NCBI RefSeq assembly: GCF_000732925.1
Contig: NZ_CP008953.1
Span: forward strand, 8,115,001-8,179,000
From: Amycolatopsis japonica
GTDB taxonomy: Bacteria > Actinomycetota > Actinomycetes > Mycobacteriales > Pseudonocardiaceae
Direction of reading: 5' to 3'
Length of the DNA: 64,000 bases
How positions within the stretch are numbered: the first letter of the stretch is position 1; every line of letters starts with the position of its first letter. A model generated the notes under the pieces. It searched no databases. It was given only the letters and a program-made list of their open reading frames with translations, and was not told the origin of the DNA. The translations under genes and the position numbers were made by a program. This document shows positions 16,725-24,686 of this stretch, one piece after another.

Positions 16725-17341
16725 GCACCGAATCCGCTGATCCCCGTACTGCGACGATGCGATGGCTGCGCTGGGTGGCCCTCGCCGCCGCCATCGCCGC
16801 GGTCGCCGTCGGCGCGCTGCTCGGCACCCGCCTCGGCAAGGACCCCACGCTGGTCGACACGCCGTTGATCGGCAAGCCCGCGCCTGAGCTCTCGTTGCCG
16901 TACCTGGAACGCGAGGGAGAGCTGGACCTCACGTCGCTACGCGGCCGGATAGTGGTCATCAACTTCTGGGCGTCGTGGTGCGTCCCCTGCCGCGAAGAAC
17001 AGCCGACACTTGTGGCGGCGGCCGACGCGTACGGCGATGCGGGCGTGACCTTCGTCGGGATCAGTTACCAGGATCAGCGCAAACCCGCGATCGGGTTCCT
17101 CGACGAGCTCGGCCGTGGCAAGGGCTACCAGTACGTCACCGATCCTGGTTCCCGCGCTGCCATGGACTTCGGTGTCATCGGCATTCCGGAAACGTTCTTC
17201 ATCGACCGGACCGGGACCATCGTCGCCAAGATCACCGGGCCGACCGATCCTCCACTGCTCGCGAGCACGCTCGACGACATCCAGGCGGGCCGCCGGCCGC
17301 AGTCACGCACCGACGGGCCCGTGCAGTCCGAGCCGTCCTAG
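16721..17341 (+). CDS. CcmG/ResA/TlpA-type thioredoxin
   Basis: This is an extracytoplasmic membrane-anchored thioredoxin that reduces apocytochrome thiols. The 206-residue product has one N-terminal helix (about 20-45), a thioredoxin fold with active site 'WASWCVPCREE', and the cis-proline loop 'GIPETFFIDRTG'. ATG 16721 overlaps the previous stop. It is the last gene of the ccm string and ends in a 4-bp tail-to-tail overlap with the convergent lgt-like gene. Reductant probably comes from CcdA, encoded divergently at the head of the operon. Confidence 0.93.
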   Translation: MSTESADPRTATMRWLRWVALAAAIAAVAVGALLGTRLGKDPTLVDTPLIGKPAPELSLPYLEREGELDLTSLRGRIVVINFWASWCVPCREEQPTLVAAADAYGDAGVTFVGISYQDQRKPAIGFLDELGRGKGYQYVTDPGSRAAMDFGVIGIPETFFIDRTGTIVAKITGPTDPPLLASTLDDIQAGRRPQSRTDGPVQSEPS

Positions 17342-18609
17342 GCCGCCAGAATGGCCGCCGCCGCGAGCACCAGCCCGCAGGCGGCCATTGTCACGGCGCG
17401 ACCGGTCGCGGTTCGCGAGTCGTTGCGCAACGGGAACAGGAGCTGCCGGGCGAACGTATAGGCAGCGACCGCGCCCGCGAAGATCATCCCGTCGACACCC
17501 GGCTCGACGCCGAGTACGAGGCTCAGCGTGACGATTCCGATCACCAGGGCGACGGCCGCCTCGACGAGCTGGACCGGAAGCCTGCGAACCCCCAACCTCC
17601 GATCGGAGGACCACAAGCCCCATCGCGAAGTCGTCGGCCGTCCCGCGCAGCATCCGGTGAGAAAGCAGCCAGGACGGCCTACGGCCATACCGAGGAAGAT
17701 GCCCGGCGTCGTCAAGTCCAGGAGTCGCCCGATCGGGATGCCCACCACCAACGCGCCCAGCGCCACCACGGCCAGCGCGACGAGAAGGAAGCCTTGAATA
17801 CACGCACCGGAGTTCATGAACGTGCGTGGATGCCGTCGATGCAACGCGAGGTACCAGGCCTTCGCCCCGGCGAACCCGAGCGCACAGCCGACGAGCGAGA
17901 CGGCGAGCACCCCCATGACGCCGTACCCGGACCGAGCGACCAGGACCGCCTGGAGCACGAGCGCCACCACCGCGCCCAGTCCGACCAGCAGCGGCCAGGA
18001 CAGCAACCGCACTCCTGGCCCCTGCCCCAGGGGGCCCGGCCTCGCGACCACGTCGACGACCCGCCTCGGCAGGTGTCTTGACGCGGCTGAGCCTCGCCCC
18101 GCCGCCGTGTCCGGCCTCGCCGTGACTCGCCACGTGCCAGGGTTGACGCCCGGCACTTTCGCCGTCAGGGCCGTCCGCCCGCTACCCGGGATGATCTCTA
18201 GGTGCTCGATCACGTCGAACCGGTCGCCAACGCCCGGCTTGCCCGTGACATCGGTCCTCACACCGGTGAATCGAATAGCCGCCGTGTACGGCTCACCGGA
18301 ATCGGCGGCGTCGAACCAATAGGTGGCCGCGACCCCGTGCGGCAGCACCTCCGCGGCAAGGCCGTCCATACAGCCCACCATCGTCGCGCGACCTTGTCCT
18401 GTGCGTCTTCCAGTCTCCGCCGGGCTGGTCTCCGGTGTGGTCCTGACAGCCACAGTTGTGGACGCGGATGGGGCCGGCCGTGGGCGGGCGAGCGCGGGCG
18501 GCAGGACGCCATCGGTCCGGGCGGGGCCCGCAGCCTGATGTGCCGACGCCGTGCGCTGCGCCGGGCGGGTAGTGGTCTTCGCCGACTTGTTCCGTGCCTT
18601 CTTGCCCAC
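17338..18609 (-). CDS. Lgt-like prolipoprotein diacylglyceryl transferase with N-terminal extension
   Basis: Lgt transfers diacylglycerol to the lipobox cysteine. The C-terminal ~260 residues are polytopic and carry the family signature 'GRPGCFLTGCCAGRPT' and 'RLPVQLVEAAVAL'. Two oddities stand out. About 165 residues precede the first helix, with a Lys/Pro-rich start and a compact beta-like segment. The usual 'GGxSFHGG' histidine motif reads 'SGACIQGF', so the His used by E. coli Lgt is Gln. It may therefore be an Lgt paralogue with a changed substrate. GTG 18609 is chosen for its GAGGAAG site 9 bp upstream; GTG 18627 is an alternative. A TACTA-type operator lies 48 bp upstream. Confidence 0.75.
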   Translation of the reverse strand: MGKKARNKSAKTTTRPAQRTASAHQAAGPARTDGVLPPALARPRPAPSASTTVAVRTTPETSPAETGRRTGQGRATMVGCMDGLAAEVLPHGVAATYWFDAADSGEPYTAAIRFTGVRTDVTGKPGVGDRFDVIEHLEIIPGSGRTALTAKVPGVNPGTWRVTARPDTAAGRGSAASRHLPRRVVDVVARPGPLGQGPGVRLLSWPLLVGLGAVVALVLQAVLVARSGYGVMGVLAVSLVGCALGFAGAKAWYLALHRRHPRTFMNSGACIQGFLLVALAVVALGALVVGIPIGRLLDLTTPGIFLGMAVGRPGCFLTGCCAGRPTTSRWGLWSSDRRLGVRRLPVQLVEAAVALVIGIVTLSLVLGVEPGVDGMIFAGAVAAYTFARQLLFPLRNDSRTATGRAVTMAACGLVLAAAAILAA

Positions 18610-18656
18610 AGCGACGCACTTCCTCACGAGTCAAAAGCCAACTACTGCCATTGATC

Positions 18657-18675
18657 GTACTATCTATCGTAGTAG
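18657..18675. promoter_or_regulatory. TACTA-type operator upstream of lgt-like gene
   Basis: GTACTA-N7-TAGTAG has 11 of 12 half-site bases. It overlaps the last codons and stop of the upstream lnt gene, which proves it can persist inside coding sequence. Confidence 0.65.
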
Positions 18676-20270
18676 TTGGTGTCGACCTTGCCTCGTCGCC
18701 GGAGAATTCCGGAAGCCGGACGCTCCGGCGACCGGGCCCTCACCCACAGGATCAACGTGGCGGCAATGGCTCCGGTCGCGGCCGCGATCAGCACATGCTC
18801 GACCCAAGGGCCCAGCCGGTCGGCCATCGTGAGATCCCGTCGCAGCGGGATCGTGTCGATCAGCGTCTCAGCGGTGAATTGCCCGGAAGCGCGCGTGACC
18901 GTGCCGTCAGGCCGGATGATGGCGCTGACTCCGCTGGTCGCGGCGACCAGCACCGCGCGACCGTGCTCGACGGCCCGCAACCTGGCCATGGCAAGCTGCT
19001 GGTAGGTCATCTCGCTTCGCCCGTACCACGCGTTGTTGGTCGGCACGGTGAGCAGTTCGGCCCCGGCGCGGACGGCGTCGCGGCCCGTCTGGTCGTAGGC
19101 GACCTCGTAGCAGATCGATGCACCGACGACCGTCTCAGCCAGGCGCAACACCGCCGGGCTCCCGGTTCCCGGTGAGATGTCTTCGCCGCTGTCCGCGAAG
19201 GGAGTGACCAGCCGGGCGATCTCACGTGCGGGCATGTACTCCCCGAACGGCACCAGCCGCTGTTTCGCGTAGCGTTGCCCAGGCCCTTCACCGGGCTCCC
19301 AGACGACAGCGACGTTCTGGTTGCGCCCATCGGACAGGCGCTCAAGCGCGCCGACGAGCACTGGGACACCGAGTTCGTTCACCAGTTCGCCGAGCCGGTC
19401 TCCGTCAGCGGGAATCCGGACCGCAGTCTCCGGCCAGACGACCAGATCGGGCTTCTGGACCCGACCTTCGCGAACCCGTTCGATCAACCGCCGAAATTCG
19501 GCGAAATGGTTTTCGCGCAGCGAATCCCGCTCGCCGAGCAGGGCCAGCCCACGATCCGGGGCGTTGCCCTGCAGCACAGCGACTGTCCGGCTCCCAACCC
19601 CCACGCCGTCGTCGACACTCAGCACTGCTCCCACCCCGGCAACTATCGGGAGCACAACGGTCAGCGCAGGTCCGAGGATGGCGCGACGAAATCGCCATCC
19701 GATCTCGCGCATACGCAGCACAAGTCGCGAGAGCCCGAACCCACAGAGCACCGCGGCGAAGCCCACCAACGGGGCGCCGCCGAGCGAGGCCAGCGGCAAA
19801 AAGATCCCTTCGGGCTGCGTGAACGCGATACGCCCCCAGGGAAATCCGCCGAACGGAACCCACATGCGAGGTGTCTCCGCGGCGATCACGACCGCCGCCA
19901 TCCAGATGGGTCCGCAGGGAAGACGTTGAACCGCGGCGGACAGGCCACCGGCGATGGCGAAGTAGAGAGCCATCGTCACCGACAACGCCAGCCAAGGCCA
20001 CGGCCCGAAATCGGCGCCAAGGAAGTCCTGCAACCAGGACAGCTGAGGAAGGAAGAACGCGAGCCCGAAAAGGAATCCGCGACCGGCGCCTTGCCGGAAC
20101 CGGCAACCGTGCAAGGCGAGTCCGAGCACGGCGAACGCCACCGGCGCCAACCACCACCAGGTCCGGGGCGCCAGGCTGAGGTAGAGGATCAATCCGGCGA
20201 GTACGGCCGGAACACCTGAGCGCAGTGCACACAGCAGCGTTCGAGCAAGTCTCCGGTCGCGTCGCCACAC
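18660..20270 (-). CDS. lnt: Apolipoprotein N-acyltransferase Lnt
   Basis: Lnt N-acylates diacylglyceryl-cysteine of lipoproteins. The 536-residue product has about seven N-terminal membrane helices and a nitrilase domain from about residue 235. The catalytic triad is visible: Glu in 'VVWPETAV', Lys in 'YAKQRLVPFGEY' and Cys in 'GASICYEVAY'. The start is GTG 20270, only 6 bp from the operator at 20277, so the mRNA is probably leaderless. The gene lies on the same strand as the Lgt-like gene but each has its own operator. Together they form a regulated lipoprotein-processing pair. Confidence 0.93.
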   Translation of the reverse strand: MWRRDRRLARTLLCALRSGVPAVLAGLILYLSLAPRTWWWLAPVAFAVLGLALHGCRFRQGAGRGFLFGLAFFLPQLSWLQDFLGADFGPWPWLALSVTMALYFAIAGGLSAAVQRLPCGPIWMAAVVIAAETPRMWVPFGGFPWGRIAFTQPEGIFLPLASLGGAPLVGFAAVLCGFGLSRLVLRMREIGWRFRRAILGPALTVVLPIVAGVGAVLSVDDGVGVGSRTVAVLQGNAPDRGLALLGERDSLRENHFAEFRRLIERVREGRVQKPDLVVWPETAVRIPADGDRLGELVNELGVPVLVGALERLSDGRNQNVAVVWEPGEGPGQRYAKQRLVPFGEYMPAREIARLVTPFADSGEDISPGTGSPAVLRLAETVVGASICYEVAYDQTGRDAVRAGAELLTVPTNNAWYGRSEMTYQQLAMARLRAVEHGRAVLVAATSGVSAIIRPDGTVTRASGQFTAETLIDTIPLRRDLTMADRLGPWVEHVLIAAATGAIAATLILWVRARSPERPASGILRRRGKVDTNYYDR

Positions 20271-20276
20271 ACGGCA

Positions 20277-20295
20277 ATACTACCGTGCATAGTAG
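20277..20295. promoter_or_regulatory. TACTA-type operator at the lnt start
   Basis: ATACTA-N7-TAGTAG has 11 of 12 consensus bases. It lies 7 bp upstream of the lnt GTG. Confidence 0.65.
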
Positions 20296-20318
20296 TTCAT
20301 TACACTGCTCAACCGTAC

Positions 20319-21071
20319 TTACCGTTCATCGCCGACGTCTGCGCCACGTTCCTTCAGCCACTGCAACGGATCCGCCTTTCGGCCGCCGGGTTCCCAGACC
20401 TCGAAGTGCAGATGAGGTCCCGTCGAGATCCCTTTGTTGCCCACCTCGGCGATCACCTGCCCCGCCTCGACACGTTGCCCGGCACGCACCCCGTAGTCGT
20501 TGATGTGGCCGTAGACGGTGATCGTCCCGTCGTCATGCCGGATACGAACCCACAACCCGAAGCCGCTGGCCGGCCCCGCGTCGATCACGATTCCTCGCAT
20601 CGGAGTCCGAATGGGGGTGCCGATCTTGTTGGCGATGTCCAGCCCGTAGTGGGTACTACCCCACCGGGGGCCGAAGTTCGAGGTGATCACGCCGGTCACC
20701 GGCGGATACACCTTCTTGGAAGCGGCCTCTTCGGCTTGCTTGCGAGCCGCTTCCTCCTTCGCCGATTTCTCCTTCGCCGATTTCTCGCGCGCCACCCTGT
20801 CCTGCCGGACGCGCTCGGCGGTCCGCAGGACCGCGACCTCATCGTGCTGAGGCCTCGCGGCGACCGGCAACAACATGCCTGCCGCCGAACTCCCTCCTCC
20901 AGCGGCCAGCGCCGCGTTCATCACCGGCTCCTGGAGCGACGGAGTGCCGCCATCGCTGATTCCGGTTTGCGTCGCGGCCGTCGCGGCGCCCGCACTGAGA
21001 CCGAAGAGGAACACTCCTGCCCGTAACGCAGTTCGCACGCGAACTCCAGTTCCGGAGTGATAGCCGGCCAC
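20319..21071 (-). CDS. Secreted M23 metallopeptidase (LytM type)
   Basis: The 250-residue product is likely a peptidoglycan endopeptidase or amidase activator outside the cell. It has an N-terminal signal ('ALRAGVFLFGLSAGAATA'), a coiled-coil stretch rich in Lys/Glu/Ala repeats around 95-125, and a C-terminal M23 domain with zinc ligands in 'HYGLDIA' and 'GPHLHFEV' plus 'VYGHIN'. GTG 21071 has GAGAGG 7 bp upstream; GTG 21077 is possible. A TACTA-type operator lies about 47 bp upstream, grouping it with the VanW, VanZ and NlpC/P60 genes. Confidence 0.9.
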   Translation of the reverse strand: MAGYHSGTGVRVRTALRAGVFLFGLSAGAATAATQTGISDGGTPSLQEPVMNAALAAGGGSSAAGMLLPVAARPQHDEVAVLRTAERVRQDRVAREKSAKEKSAKEEAARKQAEEAASKKVYPPVTGVITSNFGPRWGSTHYGLDIANKIGTPIRTPMRGIVIDAGPASGFGLWVRIRHDDGTITVYGHINDYGVRAGQRVEAGQVIAEVGNKGISTGPHLHFEVWEPGGRKADPLQWLKERGADVGDER

Positions 21072-21117
21072 GAACACACCTCTCGGTCGGGAACAAGCTC
21101 ACCGCCGCGGCACGCTA

Positions 21118-21136
21118 CCACTATGCTTAATAGTAG
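21118..21136. promoter_or_regulatory. TACTA-type operator before M23 peptidase
   Basis: CCACTA-N7-TAGTAG has 11 of 12 half-site bases. It is upstream of the leftward M23 gene. Confidence 0.6.
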
Positions 21137-21203
21137 GTAGCGAGCGATGTCACACACCGCGCGAATATCCCTGGCACAGGCTCGAAAATCCACCCTTGCG
21201 ACT

Positions 21204-21218
21204 TACCCCGTGGGGGTA
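21204..21218. promoter_or_regulatory. CsoR-type copper operator
   Basis: TACCCC-N3-GGGGTA is a perfect inverted repeat of the CsoR class, 49 bp before the rightward membrane protein gene and 68 bp from the neighbouring TACTA box. It is the only such site in the left half of the window. Confidence 0.65.
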
Positions 21219-21266
21219 TATCTTTAGTGCTCCACATACCCTCCGCCCGTATATCCAGGAGGAGCC

Positions 21267-22358
21267 ATGGCCACGGGACAGACAGTGCCGGCCGCTCGAC
21301 CCACAAGGCACACCTCGCCGGGCGACCGCACAGCGAGCACTCAGTGGGAGGACGTCGGCGCCGCCCTACTCGGCTTGTGGATCGTCGTCGCCGTCTTCGT
21401 CGACGGCCGGGCGCACTGGCTCGGCTTGCCGGACTCTTTCTTCACCCCATGGCATGGAGCTCTCTATGGCGGGCTGACAGCGCTCGGCGGCTGGCTTGTC
21501 GTGATGGGCTGGCGGCGGCGGACGACTTCAGGGCCGGCCGCGGTCTTCGCGCCTCCCCGGGGATACGGATGGGCCTTGACTGGGGCTGTCGTGTTCGCGG
21601 CAGGTGGTGCCGCAGACATGATCTGGCATGAGATTTTCGGTATCGAGGCAGGAATCGACGCGCTGCTGAGCCCGTCGCACCTCGTGCTTTTCGCGGGCGC
21701 GGGCATGCTCCTGTCGGGTCCGGTGCTCGCCGCGCGAGCGAAGGAAGGCAACCTGCCGAAGACACCGCTTCTGCCGATCGTGGTGGCTGTTCTCGCGCTG
21801 TCGGCGGTGGCCGCGTTCGCGTTGAGTTTCCTGTCCGCGTTCCTCACCGATTCACCCCTGCAAGCGGTGGGCGACTTCCCCGAAGGAACACCGGAACACG
21901 TCGCGACCGAATCGAGGGCAGTGGCCGGCCTGGGCAGCTTTGTCGTGACCTCCTTGGTGATCGTGCTGCCGTTGGTCTACCTGCGCCGGACCTGGCGGCT
22001 GCCGTTCGGAATCGTGACCGCGTTCGTCATAGCGCACGCCACACTGGCGTCCATTGTGGTCGATTTCGCCTTCACCGGCGCCTGGTCCATCGTCGCCGCG
22101 GCGACCGCGGGCCTCATCGCCGACACCGCGCTGGACATCATGCGCCGGTCGGGACTCTCCTCACGGGTTCTGACCTTGGCGACGGCCGCCGTGATTCCCA
22201 CCCTGTTGTGGTCGGCTTTGATGCTCACCCTGGAGTTGACACACGGCCTTCAGTGGTCTGCCGAACTGACCGGCGGCGTGGTCGTCGTGTCGGCGATGGT
22301 GTCGGTCGTGATCACCCTGCTCCTCGACCGTCGAGAGCTGGTCGCCGCGACAAGGTAA
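21267..22358 (+). CDS. Polytopic membrane protein of unknown function
   Basis: The 363-residue protein has about nine hydrophobic segments and no recognised catalytic motif. Polar residues near helices ('WHGALYGG', 'DMIWHEIFG', 'SPSHLVLFAGAG') include several histidines that could bind metal. The ATG follows AGGAGG, a strong ribosome site. The CsoR-type operator just upstream suggests copper-induced expression. Its 3' end overlaps the convergent methyltransferase gene by 109 bp, so one of the two C-termini may be mis-assigned or the overlap may be a real antisense arrangement. Confidence 0.75.
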   Translation: MATGQTVPAARPTRHTSPGDRTASTQWEDVGAALLGLWIVVAVFVDGRAHWLGLPDSFFTPWHGALYGGLTALGGWLVVMGWRRRTTSGPAAVFAPPRGYGWALTGAVVFAAGGAADMIWHEIFGIEAGIDALLSPSHLVLFAGAGMLLSGPVLAARAKEGNLPKTPLLPIVVAVLALSAVAAFALSFLSAFLTDSPLQAVGDFPEGTPEHVATESRAVAGLGSFVVTSLVIVLPLVYLRRTWRLPFGIVTAFVIAHATLASIVVDFAFTGAWSIVAAATAGLIADTALDIMRRSGLSSRVLTLATAAVIPTLLWSALMLTLELTHGLQWSAELTGGVVVVSAMVSVVITLLLDRRELVAATR

Positions 22359-23173
22359 GCGGTGCCCATCCAGCGGCGGAAGCCGCGCGTGACGGTGTCC
22401 GCGGGCCGCTCACGCCGACGGGTCCACTTGCCCAGAAATCGATCGAACGGTGGAACCGCCGGGGTCAGGTCGTAGTGGACGACGTCGACGGGATGAAGTC
22501 CAGCCTCTCGCATCCGTCGCCACAGCCACCCGACCGGAAGAGCCCGGATGCCGGACTTCGGCACACCGTGCCGTCGCCCGGACGAACGGCCGAGCAAACC
22601 CTCGGCTCGCCCCAGCAGCCGAAGAAGCGGCCAGTACACACCCCACTCGAACAACCGGTACGGACTCAGCGGATTCAGCATGCTGACGAGAACGATCCCG
22701 CCTGGACGCACAACCCGTTCGAGCTCCCGCAAAACCGCGACAGGGTCGCAGTACTCCAGCACTCCCATCGCGACCACGACATCGAAGGCAGCATCAGGGA
22801 ACGGCAACGCTTCGGCCACGCCGACCACCAGGTCGACCTCGGCATCGGCCGTACCGCCCGCGGCCTCGACGACCATGGCCGGCGACCGGTCGACGGCGGT
22901 GATCCGGAAATCTCCAGGGCGAGCATCGAGCACACGCCGGACGAAGACTCCCGGACCGCAACCGACGTCGAGAAGGTCACCACCCGGACATCGATCCAAA
23001 ACCTCGAACACGGCATGCAGTCTCGAAGAGAAGTACCGCTGAGCAGGCCCCGACTCCCGATATGAAGCGGCGTAGGTGGAAGCAAACGACGGGTCATCGA
23101 ACCGCGTGCGGATCTCCGCACAGCCGGACGGGCCGTCTGGATCTGTACCTCGCGCCTGGTAGCGAACCTTCAT
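22250..23173 (-). CDS. Class I SAM-dependent methyltransferase
   Basis: The 307-residue cytosolic methyltransferase has motif I 'LLDVGCGPGVF' near residue 66, an acidic motif II ('ITAVDRSP') and post-motif 'FDVVVAMGVLEY'. The substrate is unknown. The C-terminal ~35 residues are Ser/Thr/Arg-rich and lie in the antisense overlap with the upstream gene. ATG 23173 is preceded by GGGAGGGCGGAA. Tandem TACTA-type operators at 23197 and 23221 lie immediately upstream, placing it in the same regulon as the nearby repressor. Confidence 0.88.
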   Translation of the reverse strand: MKVRYQARGTDPDGPSGCAEIRTRFDDPSFASTYAASYRESGPAQRYFSSRLHAVFEVLDRCPGGDLLDVGCGPGVFVRRVLDARPGDFRITAVDRSPAMVVEAAGGTADAEVDLVVGVAEALPFPDAAFDVVVAMGVLEYCDPVAVLRELERVVRPGGIVLVSMLNPLSPYRLFEWGVYWPLLRLLGRAEGLLGRSSGRRHGVPKSGIRALPVGWLWRRMREAGLHPVDVVHYDLTPAVPPFDRFLGKWTRRRERPADTVTRGFRRWMGTAYLVAATSSRRSRSRVITTDTIADTTTTPPVSSADH

Positions 23174-23196
23174 TTCCGCCCTCCCCGCAACAGCAA

Positions 23197-23215
23197 CAAC
23201 TATCCATGATAGTAG
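23197..23215. promoter_or_regulatory. TACTA-type operator, tandem copy 1
   Basis: CAACTA-N7-TAGTAG lies 24 bp before the methyltransferase ATG. It forms the left arm of a 15-bp perfect inverted repeat with copy 2. Confidence 0.65.
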
Positions 23216-23220
23216 CCTAC

Positions 23221-23239
23221 CTACTATCATGGATAGGAG
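23221..23239. promoter_or_regulatory. TACTA-type operator, tandem copy 2
   Basis: CTACTA-N7-TAGGAG is 5 bp after copy 1. Arms 23201-23215 and 23221-23235 are exact reverse complements, so two dimers could bind side by side between the divergent methyltransferase and repressor genes. Confidence 0.65.
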
Positions 23240-23283
23240 TAACCAAGGAGCTTCGCCGCGCCCTGCCTCGCTGCCGCCAAGTG

Positions 23284-23302
23284 ATACGATGAGCCCTAGT
23301 AG
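23284..23302. promoter_or_regulatory. Weak TACTA-type box upstream of blaI-like gene 1
   Basis: ATACGA-N7-TAGTAG has a perfect right half and a poor left half. It is 54 bp before the repressor ATG and is a plausible autoregulatory site. Confidence 0.4.
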
Positions 23303-23355
23303 ACAGTGCACGCGATAGCGCCGGACAGGACCATGACGGCCGACAAGGAGGTCTT

Positions 23356-23715
23356 ATGCGCGGTCTCGGCGATCTTGAGAGTGCGGTAATGGACATCCTT
23401 TGGTGTGCCGAAACCCCGCTGAAGGTCCGTGAAGTACTCGAGCAACTCGACACCGGCAAGAACCTCGCTTACACCACGGTGATGACGGTGCTCGACAACC
23501 TGCACCGCAAGCAGTGGGCGGAACGCGAACGGCACGGCAAGGCGTTCGTCTACCACCCCGCACAGAGCCGGGCGCAAGCCGCCGCGAAGTCGCTGCGCGA
23601 GGTCCTGAACGAATCCGGCGATCCCGAAGCCGTCCTTCTCCACTTCGCCACGACGGTGTCACCCGAGGAATCAGCGGTGCTGCGCAAGGGTTTGCGCAGA
23701 ACGGCCCGCGAATGA
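23356..23715 (+). CDS. BlaI/MecI/CopY-family transcriptional repressor 1
   Basis: The 119-residue winged-helix repressor has the family pattern 'LGDLESAVMDILW', 'VREVLEQL', 'AYTTVMTVLDNLHRKQW' (recognition helix) and a C-terminal dimerisation helix. Family members bind short inverted repeats as dimers and are inactivated by proteolysis through an M56 partner, or by copper in CopY; no CxCxxxxCxC copper motif is present here. ATG with AAGGAGG, a strong ribosome site. The next gene overlaps its stop. It is 60-70% similar by eye to the second copy at 35815. It is the prime candidate for the protein that binds the CTACTA-N7-TAGTAG boxes. Confidence 0.92.
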   Translation: MRGLGDLESAVMDILWCAETPLKVREVLEQLDTGKNLAYTTVMTVLDNLHRKQWAERERHGKAFVYHPAQSRAQAAAKSLREVLNESGDPEAVLLHFATTVSPEESAVLRKGLRRTARE

Positions 23716-24668
23716 CCGCGGCACTGGCGCTCCTGCTGGGCGCGGCCCTGACCGGCTGGTTCACACCCGCCCTGCTGAACAGGATCAATCCGGCCCGAAC
23801 AGACCCTTCGGCGCTACTCGTCGCCTGGCTGCTGGCCGCCGTCGGCGTTCTCGCGGCGACCATCGCGGGCACCGTCCTACTGCTGTCTCCAGGCCACGGT
23901 GCCGGCACCACTGTGATGTCGATCGTCAACGAGTGCCTGGCGGCGATCTCCCATGGCACTCCCCCACGTGCCGAGGTCTTCGCGGGCCTGGCCGGCATCG
24001 CGCTCGTTTCGCTCTTGACCCTCCGGTTCGCCGTCATCGTCGTGCAATTCGCTCGACGACGTGCTCGCACCCGTCGGCAGCATCTCGAGACCCTGCAAAT
24101 GGCCGCGCGCTGCGACGACCACTGCCCCCGCACCTGGTGGCTGGACCACGATGAACCGATGGCGTTCAGTTATGCCTATCGCCGAGGGGTCATCGTCGCC
24201 ACCGAAGGTCTCGAACGACATCTCTCGGCCGCCGAGGTCGCCGCCGTACTGGCCCACGAGCGCGCACATCTGCGCGGCAAGCACCATCACGTGATCACTT
24301 GGGTCGACGCACTCGCCAAAGCCCTGCCGTTCCTCCCGCTCTTCCGCGAGGCTCCTTCGGCCGTGCGCATGCTCGTCGAGCTGGCCGCGGACGTCGCCGC
24401 GGTACGCGAACATGGCGCCGCAACGGTACGTACGGCGCTGCTCAGCGTCGCCGGGCATGGCACTCCGGATGGCACACTGGCCATGGGTGGCGGCGGCGTG
24501 GAGCTACGGCTCGCCGCGCTGACGAACGGGGGCGCACCCGCTGGGCGCGCGAAGCGGATTCTGGCGTGCGCTCTCGCCGCGGCGACGATGACCACGCTTC
24601 CGATGTTCACTGGCGCCGGTGTTCTGCTCTCGGTCGCCGTCGTCGCTTGCCCGTTGACCGGAGCCTGA
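23712..24668 (+). CDS. M56-family membrane metalloprotease (BlaR/MecR protease module) 1
   Basis: The 318-residue product is a membrane zinc protease likely to cleave the partner repressor. It has hydrophobic segments at the N-terminus, around 35-55 and 85-110, and at the C-terminus, with the zinc motif 'AHERAH' near residue 185 and a downstream 'VELAADVAAV' acidic ligand. Unlike BlaR1 or MecR1 it has no C-terminal penicillin-binding sensor, so the signal is received some other way. ATG overlaps the repressor stop (ATGA). The pair is therefore translationally coupled. Confidence 0.9.
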   Translation: MTAALALLLGAALTGWFTPALLNRINPARTDPSALLVAWLLAAVGVLAATIAGTVLLLSPGHGAGTTVMSIVNECLAAISHGTPPRAEVFAGLAGIALVSLLTLRFAVIVVQFARRRARTRRQHLETLQMAARCDDHCPRTWWLDHDEPMAFSYAYRRGVIVATEGLERHLSAAEVAAVLAHERAHLRGKHHHVITWVDALAKALPFLPLFREAPSAVRMLVELAADVAAVREHGAATVRTALLSVAGHGTPDGTLAMGGGGVELRLAALTNGGAPAGRAKRILACALAAATMTTLPMFTGAGVLLSVAVVACPLTGA

Positions 24669-24685
24669 GCACGCTCAGACTCCGG
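24658..24685. terminator. Hairpin between convergent genes
   Basis: An imperfect stem (CCGGAG / CTCCGG outer arms, CTGAGC / GCTCAG inner arms) spans the end of the M56 gene and the end of the convergent DUF2752 gene. There is no long T run. Confidence 0.45.
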
Positions 24686-24686
24686 A

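Noticed and set aside
20660..20680. Further TACTA-like box inside the M23 gene
   Set aside because: The half-sites are in the wrong order and the spacing is not 7.
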